Shown here: positions 6,757 to 12,568 of the stretch, in pieces | How positions within the stretch are numbered: the first letter of the stretch is position 1 | How the letters are laid out: every line of letters starts with the position of its first letter | NCBI GenBank assembly: GCA_964439395.1 | Contig: CAYTNV010000048.1 | Span: 1-15,365, forward strand | Direction of reading: 5' to 3' | Origin: JAUUSJ01 sp964439395 | Lineage (GTDB): Bacteria > Bacillota > Clostridia > Lachnospirales > Lachnospiraceae | DNA length: 15,365 nucleotides | The notes under the pieces: model-generated | The model's input: only the letters and a program-made list of their open reading frames with translations | What the model was told of the DNA's origin: nothing | Databases searched by the model: none | Position numbers and translations under genes: made by a program

Positions 6757-7830
6757 GTTTTCTCCACCTCCACATATCAATTGATTTATTCTAATAAATT
6801 GTGAAACAAGATATTCTGAATTTCTCTTTAATAACAGCTCTATCAATTTGTCTGTCCGCACGAGATTCAAAATGCAAATCAGTACCTCTTCCTGTATATT
6901 AATAAAATAATTGTCATTAATTTTTAATGAAAAACAAAATGGTTCATAAATCTTCAGTTCTTTCAAAATTTCAATACTTTCCCTCCGAATATACAATGTT
7001 TCAAAAAAATCATTCTTTCGTTTCTTTACAATCACTTCCACATCATAATCAATAAAATCTGACGCTTTCTGTATTGACTTAAAAAGCACCTTTTTGATAT
7101 CCACAGTTTTTCCATCGGAAACTATTGTTTCACTCCGCACAAATTGTTGAAAATCTATATTGGTCGAAATTAACTGTTTTACAGAAAAACTATCATTAAT
7201 AAAAAAACTTTCTCTATCTCCCGAAAAACCAAATGGAATAAAATCAAAAAGTATATCATCCTGTGCCACATAGGTATTAATATTAAAATTATAAGCAATT
7301 GCTCTACTTTTTCTTGCTCTATCCACATAGTATCCCAATAATCTACAACAATCTTGCTGTTTTTTCAAAAGCTGCCCTTTATTAGCAAAATTTGCATACA
7401 TATTAGTTTTATTACGATAAGTCTCTTTTATTAATATATTTCTGTTTTTCTCAATCAACTCGACAATTTCCTGCTGATTTGTTCCATCAAACTTTAATTT
7501 TCCCAAAATTTTTTTCAAAATAGAATTTTTCTTTAATAATTCATTCACTAATTTAATCTGTTCATTTGAAAGCTCTCTCTGATTTATTATTCTTTCCACT
7601 TCTTTATGTAACAACTCATCTCCATAATAATACTCAACAAATCTAAGATATTTTTCTTCTGTAATATCTGAATAATTAAATATTATAGCATCTTCTGTAA
7701 CTTCAAAATCTTTTCCATTTTCTCCATAAAAACTTAAATAGTTGTAAATTCCCACAATTGCGGCCGCATATCTCCAGTCTGATGGTTCAACTTTCATATC
7801 AAACTGCTCATTTTCTAAGCACTTTCTCAC
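6487..7830 (-). CDS. cas8b: Cas8b-type large subunit of Cascade
   Basis: Cas8 recognises the PAM and recruits Cas3. The call rests partly on position (between cas6 and cas7) and partly on weak likeness to Cst1/Cas8b1, such as the FIPFGFSGDRESFFIN segment. Measured from the GTG start the protein has 447 residues. I chose GTG at 7830 because a perfect AGGAGG (7837-7842) lies 6 bases upstream, next to the cas6 stop. The in-frame ATG at 7866, inside cas6, has no such site. No CXXC pairs are present, although some Cst1 proteins carry them. The C-terminal roughly 89 residues, after a GGG linker, are all-helical and match a Cas11-like small subunit that appears to be translated separately. Confidence 0.8.
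   Translation of the reverse strand: MRKCLENEQFDMKVEPSDWRYAAAIVGIYNYLSFYGENGKDFEVTEDAIIFNYSDITEEKYLRFVEYYYGDELLHKEVERIINQRELSNEQIKLVNELLKKNSILKKILGKLKFDGTNQQEIVELIEKNRNILIKETYRNKTNMYANFANKGQLLKKQQDCCRLLGYYVDRARKSRAIAYNFNINTYVAQDDILFDFIPFGFSGDRESFFINDSFSVKQLISTNIDFQQFVRSETIVSDGKTVDIKKVLFKSIQKASDFIDYDVEVIVKKRKNDFFETLYIRRESIEILKELKIYEPFCFSLKINDNYFINIQEEVLICILNLVRTDKLIELLLKRNSEYLVSQFIRINQLICGGGENMKQSMKVAYACAKEVAERLPENKRESYRQKLTSAIVFKDYDRYCQILLQLSNYLNVTFDFAYNLFEDFEANKDIAYTFVNALTKKKQDN
6762..6771 (-). promoter_or_regulatory. Internal ribosome binding site for Cas11b
   Basis: GGAGGTGGAG on the minus strand lies 5 bases before the internal ATG, in the middle of the cas8 coding sequence. It is stronger than most intergenic sites in this operon. 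It doubles as the Gly-Gly-Gly-Glu codons. Confidence 0.7.
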
Positions 7831-7840
7831 ATTCTCCCTC

Positions 7841-8578
7841 CTATACACCTTCCTGCCTAATGACATCCATTAAACCAAACCCTGCTGAATGTCTTGCTCC
7901 CAATCCTGCCTGATAAAAATATTGCAATAAATCGGAATTCCCATCTAGCTGAAAAATTCCTACCGTTACATCGATATATCTACCATAAAATTTTACCAAA
8001 ACTTTTTTACACTTAACCGGTACCATTCTAACTTTCTCAGCCAATTCACCTGAAAATCCAGCTTGTTCAGCCTGCATCCTTAAAGTTCTTTTAAAATTTT
8101 CTTCGAATCCTTCATCTTCGAACGTATAATACTTATCCTGATTTGTTTCTTGATTATGTTTACGTACTACAATTCCACCTCCAGTCACTGTTCTAAACAT
8201 TACTCTATGGCTAGTAATCAATGTTTCTCTCAATTGCTGGATTTGATTTAATGTCATAGCATTTCCTTCTGGAAGAGTAAACTTTCGCTTTTTCGCCTGT
8301 ATAAATGCTGCAAAAAAAATAAGTCCTGTCTTTCTCCTGTCGTCCGCCGAAAAAATCATTTTCACTTGATTATTTTCTAACAATATCTTTTCTCCGACAA
8401 ACTTTGGCTTAGTCAAAATAATACTAAATGTATAATCCTTCTGATTAACACCAGTGAAATATCTATTATAAAACCTTCCTTCAGCATAAGATGACATAAT
8501 ATTTTTCAATAAAGAAATCCAGATACTTTTATTATCTTTTGGTAATTCATTCTTCTCTAATTCAAATAATAATTCCAT
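7841..8578 (-). CDS. cas6: Cas6 crRNA-processing endoribonuclease
   Basis: Cas6 cleaves the array transcript within each repeat, leaving an 8-base handle. The protein has 245 residues from the ATG at 8578. The GTG at 8584 is also possible, since GGAAGG serves the ATG and an upstream AAAGGGG serves the GTG. The C-terminal glycine-rich loop GLGARHSAGFG (225-235), followed by hydrophobic residues, is the Cas6 hallmark. There is no histidine in the first 120 residues, where catalytic His often lies (H124, H141 and H230 are the only ones). Catalysis may use a tyrosine of the SSYAEGRFYNRYF segment or another residue. First gene of the operon; its TAG is directly followed by the cas8 binding site. 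Confidence 0.88.
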   Translation of the reverse strand: MELLFELEKNELPKDNKSIWISLLKNIMSSYAEGRFYNRYFTGVNQKDYTFSIILTKPKFVGEKILLENNQVKMIFSADDRRKTGLIFFAAFIQAKKRKFTLPEGNAMTLNQIQQLRETLITSHRVMFRTVTGGGIVVRKHNQETNQDKYYTFEDEGFEENFKRTLRMQAEQAGFSGELAEKVRMVPVKCKKVLVKFYGRYIDVTVGIFQLDGNSDLLQYFYQAGLGARHSAGFGLMDVIRQEGV

Positions 8579-8646
8579 TCTCACCTTCCATTCCCCTTTC
8601 TTATTTTACTTTCCTCTCAAATATACGTTATCTTATTATGATAGTT

Positions 8647-8675
8647 ATTATAGCAAATTTTTCTAATGAGCAAAA
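8647..8675 (-). promoter_or_regulatory. Likely promoter of the cas operon
   Basis: A perfect TATAAT -10 lies at 8647-8652 on the minus strand. A weak -35 (TTTTGC, 8670-8675) sits 17 bases further upstream. The cas6 start is about 70 bases downstream. No other gene intervenes, so this probably drives all five cas genes. Confidence 0.55.
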
Positions 8676-8727
8676 TAATATTTTCTTGAAAATTTCCATG
8701 GATAACAAATTTTTTCTCAAATAAAAA

Positions 8728-8768
8728 ATATGCCAGTTATTTAGCAATTTAGTAAATAACTAACATAT
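8728..8768 (-). terminator. Stem-loop terminator after rlmD, possibly bidirectional
   Basis: A perfect 9-bp inverted repeat AGTTATTTA/TAAATAACT (8735-8743 and 8753-8761) is extended by ATATG/CATAT arms. On the minus strand it is followed by TTTTTTATTT. It lies 112 bases beyond the rlmD stop and before the cas promoter, where it would insulate the cas operon. The stem is AT-rich. Confidence 0.55.
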
Positions 8769-8879
8769 TTTCACTTCTAATTCTCTTTTCTATTACTTTT
8801 TCTTTACTAAAATCTAAATTTCACAGTAATAGTCTGAATCAATCATTCCCTTAATTTTCCCTAAATTCTAACTTCACAT
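8769..8879. other. AT-rich spacer between rlmD and its terminator
   Basis: No ORF, RNA or clear repeat is seen. The sequence is pyrimidine-rich on the plus strand. Confidence 0.5.
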
Positions 8880-10292
8880 TTACAGCCTATCTGATGATTT
8901 CTGGGATAAGAGTACAATACTTTCACAATGCATACTATGACAAAACTGGTCATACACCGCCACTCTCTCAACCTCATACGCATCCTCACACAAAATCCTC
9001 AAATCCCTAGCCAACGTCCCTGGATCACAGCTCACATACACAACTCTCTCTGGTGCCATCGCCATAATGGTATCCAAAAGCATCGCATCGCATCCCTTCC
9101 TAGGAGGATCTACGACAACAACATCTGCCCTCTCGTGATTTTTCTCATACTGTATCGGAAAGATTTCCTCCGCCTTTCCGACGAAAAACTCTGTGTGATT
9201 CATCCCATTTCTCTTCGCATTTTTTCTCGCATCGTCGATAGCTCCCTCGACAATCTCCACTCCGTAAACCTTCTTCGCCTTCTGCGCAAGAAATAGGGAA
9301 ATAGTCCCAATTCCGCAATATAAATCCCAGACAATCTCCTCCCCCTTTAAATCGGCGTACTCCATGACCTTATCATAGAGACGCTTCGTCTGCTGTGGAT
9401 TTACCTGATAAAAAGAAAGCGGTCCAATCTGATACTCCACCTCTCCGATATAGTCGACAATATAGTCTCTGCCCCATATCGTCTCACACTCATCTCCCAA
9501 AATGCGATTCGTCTTCTCACTATTATAGTTTAAGACAATACTTGCCATACCCTCTATCTTTTTTAGAGCCTCCACGAGCTCTTCTTTTTTCTTTAACTGC
9601 TTTGCAGAACCATTAATAATAAGACAGACCATAATCTCCCCCGTCACATAGCCAACTCGAGTCAAAATATGGCGGATGCAGCCTTTATGCTGTTTCTCAT
9701 CGTAAGCCTTTATATGATTTTTCTTCATATAGGAGAGGACGATATCCAAAATCTCGTTATTTTTCACATTTTGAATAAGACAATCCGTATTCTCGATAAT
9801 ATTATGTGTTCTCCCCGCATAAAATCCAGCGATAAGCCTTCCCTCTCTATCCGTTCCAACTGGAAATTGCGCCTTATTGCGATAATGATAAGGGACATCC
9901 ATACCATAGATTCCCTCCATCTTCTGCTCAATCTCTTCCCTCGAAAATCCTCCAATTCTCTCCAGACAATTTTTCACTTTTTTATATTTTAAATCCAACT
10001 GCTTTTCATAAGAAAGAGCCTGAATCGTACATCCTCCACATTGTCTCGCAACTGGACATGGCGGAGCCACTCTGTATTCAGATGGAATCAAAACCTTCTC
10101 TAATCTCCCGTATCCATAATTTTTTTTCGCCTTAATTACCTTCGCAACAATTGTATCTCCCACAATTGCATCCTTCACAAAAAGAGGGTATCCGTCAATC
10201 TTTCCCAATCCCTCTCCTGCTTCTGTCATATCCTCAATCACAATTTCATATATCTCATTTTTTTCAATTTTCTTTTTCTCTGTTAGACTCAT
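8880..10292 (-). CDS. rlmD: 23S rRNA (uracil-C5)-methyltransferase, RlmD/RumA family
   Basis: The enzyme methylates C5 of uridine in 23S rRNA (U1939 type, sometimes also U747 in Gram-positives) using S-adenosylmethionine. It has 470 residues from the ATG at 10292, chosen because GGAGG lies 6 bases upstream; the ATG four codons earlier overlaps that site. There is an N-terminal TRAM domain (about 10-70). The [4Fe-4S] cysteines are in CPVARQCGGC (C79, C85, C88) plus C171. FYQVNPQQT is followed by the SAM motif WDLYCGIGT (about 322-330) and VVDPPRKGCD. The catalytic C422 is in SCDPGTLARDL, and a glutamate follows in the HCES motif. The trm/Rum family is certain; RlmD versus RlmCD specificity cannot be told from sequence alone. 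Confidence 0.93.
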   Translation of the reverse strand: MSLTEKKKIEKNEIYEIVIEDMTEAGEGLGKIDGYPLFVKDAIVGDTIVAKVIKAKKNYGYGRLEKVLIPSEYRVAPPCPVARQCGGCTIQALSYEKQLDLKYKKVKNCLERIGGFSREEIEQKMEGIYGMDVPYHYRNKAQFPVGTDREGRLIAGFYAGRTHNIIENTDCLIQNVKNNEILDIVLSYMKKNHIKAYDEKQHKGCIRHILTRVGYVTGEIMVCLIINGSAKQLKKKEELVEALKKIEGMASIVLNYNSEKTNRILGDECETIWGRDYIVDYIGEVEYQIGPLSFYQVNPQQTKRLYDKVMEYADLKGEEIVWDLYCGIGTISLFLAQKAKKVYGVEIVEGAIDDARKNAKRNGMNHTEFFVGKAEEIFPIQYEKNHERADVVVVDPPRKGCDAMLLDTIMAMAPERVVYVSCDPGTLARDLRILCEDAYEVERVAVYDQFCHSMHCESIVLLSQKSSDRL

Positions 10293-10469
10293 TTTGTCCT
10301 CCATCTATTTTATACTGTTTTTCTTACCAATATCTACCGAATATTTATCATACCTTACAAAACTCTATATCTTTCTCATGCTTTTATTTTTATATCTACA
10401 TACTTTCCATTGGAAATTCACTTTTCTTTACTCCATACCTTAAAAACTATCGCATATCATTCTCATAAT
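10293..10469. other. AT-rich region upstream of rlmD
   Basis: No gene is seen. On the minus strand TATAAA lies close to the rlmD ribosome binding site, and a weak TTGTAA/TAGATA pair lies somewhat upstream. Neither is convincing enough to call as the promoter. Confidence 0.35.
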
Positions 10470-10503
10470 GTTTCGCCAATACACAGCCGAGAATCCAGAG
10501 AAA
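10470..10503 (+). repeat. Dispersed repeat core, copy A
   Basis: GTTTCGCCAATACACAGCCG, continuing GAGAATCCA, matches copy B (10585-10612) at 27 of 28 positions. The hairpin half seen in copy B is absent here, so this copy is truncated. Confidence 0.75.
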
Positions 10504-10584
10504 TCTACAACAAAAGCAATACTAAAATTAAGTCAATAAATACTATTTAAAACTTTTTCATATCTCTACAGGACATTTTATAGC

Positions 10585-10635
10585 GTTTCGCCAATACATA
10601 GCCGAGAATCCAAGGAAAACCTTGCTGCTCTCGGC
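10585..10635 (+). repeat. Dispersed repeat with hairpin, copy B
   Basis: The shared core ends in GCCGAGA (10601-10607). This pairs with TCTCGGC (10629-10635) and encloses a second stem, CAAGG-AAAA-CCTTG (10611-10624). It lies between rlmD and yhaM, outside any supported gene. A 76-codon minus-strand ORF (10547-10777) runs through it but has no good binding site or family, so I treat it as repeat-derived. The repeat unit may extend to about 10720. Confidence 0.75.
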
Positions 10636-10749
10636 GTCTATCTCCACAACTTTCCCCCTTGTACTCACAAAGCACACCACATTCTATATTCTGCGGACGA
10701 AAACAGCTTCGCCATTTCATGAGATACGCTCTTTTATCATAACTCAAGG

Positions 10750-10785
10750 AAAGGATTGCAAAAGCAAAATCTTCCACAATCCTTT
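10750..10785 (-). repeat. Inverted repeat downstream of yhaM
   Basis: A 9-bp perfect stem AAAGGATTG/CAATCCTTT has an 18-base loop. It lies about 85 bases past the yhaM stop. The sequence after the stem on the minus strand (CCTTGAG) is not a clean U-run, so a terminator role is possible but weak. Confidence 0.35.
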
Positions 10786-10813
10786 TCTAAGCAAACATCT
10801 CTATAGATGACAA

Positions 10814-10864
10814 TTACTCCATATCTTTGCTACTCTCATAATCGTCACTGTATTCGTATTCCAT
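10814..10864 (-). other. 16-codon acidic ORF in frame after the yhaM stop
   Basis: MEYEYSDDYESSKDME follows the yhaM amber stop in the same frame, separated only by two codons (ATA GTT). No Shine-Dalgarno precedes it. It could be the old C-terminus of YhaM cut off by a TAG mutation, a readthrough extension, or chance. Confidence 0.3.
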
Positions 10865-10870
10865 AACTAT

Positions 10871-11821
10871 CTACTTCAAATTCGGCTTACTCGTCTCTCG
10901 AATATTACTCTCAAACAAGCGATTATATCCAAGCCACTCCTCGCCATCCTTCTTCTCAGCCAAAGTTTCCTTAAATGTCTGAATCTTCGCATCTGTATTA
11001 TCCGCAAATGTAAGCGCCAACGCCTCAATAAGAGCTGGCTTTTTTGGAGAACCAAACTCAAGCTCACCGTGATGCGCTAAAATACAATGCTTTAATTCAT
11101 TTGCGAGCTTCTTAGGAAATCTTGGAATCTCCCTTATCTTCTCCTCCAACATCATCGTCCCGATAATAATATGCCCAATAAGCTGTCCCTCATCCGTATA
11201 ATCATTTTCAGGGAAGCTAGAAAGCTCCTCCATCTTTCCGATATCATGACAGAGCGCCGCCGTAATAAGCAAATCTCGGTTCAAAATCGGGTACTGTGTG
11301 CAGTAAAACTCACAAAGTTTTGCCACAGCTAAAGTATGCTCAAGCAAGCCACCCATAAATCCGTGATGCACTCTCTTCGCTGCGGAATGTGTCTTAAACT
11401 TTTTCTCAAATGTCTTATCTCCAAAAATTTTGATGAGAAGCTGACGCAAATAAATATCACTCACCTTATTGATAAGAACAAGCACTTCCTTGTACATAAT
11501 ATCTACATTTTTATCTGTACATGGAATATAATCTTCTGGATAGTATTCTCCCTCTTTTACTTTTCTCACTCTTCGCACATTTAATTGAAGGCTTCCCTGA
11601 AAACTTGTCACTTGCCCCTCAACTTTGATATAATCCATCGCATCAAAATGCTCAATTCCATTGGAAAGCTCCCAAATCTTCGCATCAATACTTCCTGTTT
11701 TATCCTGTAAAAGCAAAGAATAATAGCTCTTTCCCGCCTTTGTCTTTGCCACTTGTTTTGTTTTACAAAGGTAAATGTCTCCGACAATTTCTCCTTCTCT
11801 CAATTCATTAATATAACGCAT
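10871..11821 (-). CDS. yhaM: 3'-5' exoribonuclease YhaM (OB-fold + HD domain)
   Basis: YhaM-type enzymes trim RNA or single-stranded DNA from the 3' end in Firmicutes. The protein has 316 residues, the usual length. The N-terminal OB-fold is at about 15-90 (VAKTKAGKSYYSLLLQDKTGSIDAKIW). The HD phosphohydrolase domain has H162 (LLEHTLAVAKL), HD at 192-193 (LCHDIGKMEEL), H217, HH at 250-251 (LAHHGELEFGSPKKP) and D274 (ADNTDAK), so the metal-binding set is complete. The start has GGGGA 5 bases upstream. It is transcribed alone from a good promoter, divergently from acyP. The stop is an amber codon followed in frame by a short acidic stretch. Confidence 0.93.
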   Translation of the reverse strand: MRYINELREGEIVGDIYLCKTKQVAKTKAGKSYYSLLLQDKTGSIDAKIWELSNGIEHFDAMDYIKVEGQVTSFQGSLQLNVRRVRKVKEGEYYPEDYIPCTDKNVDIMYKEVLVLINKVSDIYLRQLLIKIFGDKTFEKKFKTHSAAKRVHHGFMGGLLEHTLAVAKLCEFYCTQYPILNRDLLITAALCHDIGKMEELSSFPENDYTDEGQLIGHIIIGTMMLEEKIREIPRFPKKLANELKHCILAHHGELEFGSPKKPALIEALALTFADNTDAKIQTFKETLAEKKDGEEWLGYNRLFESNIRETSKPNLK

Positions 11822-11861
11822 AAAATCCCCTTTCTATTTTCCTTGCGAAATAATCATATTT

Positions 11862-11890
11862 ATTATAACCCAGTTTTTCTGCTTCATCAA
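11862..11890 (-). promoter_or_regulatory. yhaM promoter
   Basis: A -35 TTGATG (11885-11890) and a perfect TATAAT -10 (11862-11867) are separated by exactly 17 bases on the minus strand. The yhaM start lies about 40 bases downstream. It is the best vegetative promoter in the window. Confidence 0.75.
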
Positions 11891-12079
11891 CTCTTTTGGC
11901 AATTTTCTTTTTCCCCCTACCTATTTTTTTCAATCCATGCTATACTGATGTTGCGTCTCATTTAAATTCAAGTAAAATTTCTCAAAATACTTTTTTAATG
12001 ACAAGAAGCTAAAAAATCGATGCCATTGAATCGTTATTACAAAATAATCTACTCCACTAAAAAAGAAAAATAGATAAAT

Positions 12080-12108
12080 TGGAGAACAAAATTTGCCTGA
12101 ATATAAAT
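12080..12108 (+). promoter_or_regulatory. Candidate promoter for acylphosphatase (and mutS2)
   Basis: TTGGAG (12080-12085), a 17-base spacer and TATAAA (12103-12108) lie on the plus strand, about 120 bases before the acyP start. This would give a leader RNA starting near 12115, just before the paired repeats at 12126-12193. The rest of 11891-12230 contains no gene. Confidence 0.4.
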
Positions 12109-12125
12109 GAAACATAACACTATCC

Positions 12126-12193
12126 TATGTGAGACTGAAAATCTTTATTCTATGAGAGAAAATGCGGTATCCCAACAGATTTTCTCTCACATA
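12126..12193 (+). promoter_or_regulatory. Three-arm alternative hairpin in the acyP leader
   Basis: Arm 3 (12179-12193, ATTTTCTCTCACATA) can pair with arm 2 (12153-12163, TGAGAGAAAAT) in a perfect 11-bp stem with a 15-base loop. It can also pair with arm 1 (12126-12142, TATGTGAGACTGAAAAT), giving a 15-bp stem with a 2-base bulge. The two pairings exclude each other. No U-run follows, so it is not a simple terminator. Confidence 0.5.
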
Positions 12194-12230
12194 TTTGATC
12201 AGCAAAAATTCAAGGAAGGAGGTCATTTTT

Positions 12231-12503
12231 TTGAAAAGAAAACATTTAATTGTCCACGGGAGAGTGCAGGGAGTAGGCTTTCGTTTCTTTGCCAGCTCCA
12301 TCGCTCACAAATATAACCTCACAGGTTATGTCAAAAATGAATATGACGGAACAGTAGTAATTGAGGCGCAAGGTGCACCTTATCGAATTGAGGCCTTTAT
12401 CCAAGAAATAAAAGAGGGTAACCGTTTTATTCGCGTTGATTTTATTGATATCACTGATATGCCTCTAAAAGAAAGAGAAACTACCTTCCGTACAAGATAT
12501 TAA
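12231..12503 (+). CDS. acyP: Acylphosphatase
   Basis: The enzyme hydrolyses acyl-phosphate bonds, for example in acetyl or carbamoyl phosphate, in the cytosol. The 90 residues are normal for the family. The signature VHGRVQGVGFRFF (about residues 8-20) carries the phosphate-binding loop and catalytic Arg. GYVKNEYDGTVVIEAQG carries the catalytic Asn. The start is a TTG at 12231 with AAGGAGG (12216-12222) 8 bases upstream, giving MKRKHLIVHGRVQG. A longer in-frame ATG at 12162 falls inside the leader hairpin and has no binding site. It is followed after 65 bases by mutS2 on the same strand, probably co-transcribed. Confidence 0.93.
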   Translation: MKRKHLIVHGRVQGVGFRFFASSIAHKYNLTGYVKNEYDGTVVIEAQGAPYRIEAFIQEIKEGNRFIRVDFIDITDMPLKERETTFRTRY

Positions 12504-12536
12504 AAAGCTTAGTTATTTTATATCCTCAAAGCTTTT
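12503..12536 (+). repeat. Inverted repeat between acyP and mutS2
   Basis: An 8-bp stem AAAAGCTT/AAGCTTTT has an 18-base loop. It starts in the acyP stop codon and is followed by ATAATAAATTT. It could act as a weak, partial terminator or mRNA stabiliser between the genes. A TATAAT-like box overlaps its end but has no good -35. Confidence 0.4.
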
Positions 12537-12568
12537 ATAATAAATTTATATAGAAAAGGTTGAAAAAA

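Noticed and set aside
7831..7866. Longer cas8 start at ATG 7866 overlapping cas6
   Set aside because: There is no Shine-Dalgarno before that ATG, while GTG 7830 has AGGAGG with a 6-base spacer.
8539..8724. 61-codon plus-strand ORF over the cas6 start
   Set aside because: It is antisense to cas6 and its promoter, with no binding site or domain.
8585..8880. Search for a CreTA-like toxin with degenerate repeat near the cas promoter
   Set aside because: No sequence resembling the 30-bp repeat and no small toxin ORF was found in this intergenic region.
10547..10777. 76-codon minus-strand ORF between rlmD and yhaM
   Set aside because: It has no convincing ribosome binding site, no recognised domain, and its C-terminal half is the dispersed repeat hairpin.
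12162..12230. N-terminal extension of acylphosphatase from ATG 12162
   Set aside because: It would lie inside the leader hairpin and precede the strong AAGGAGG; family length fits the TTG start at 12231.
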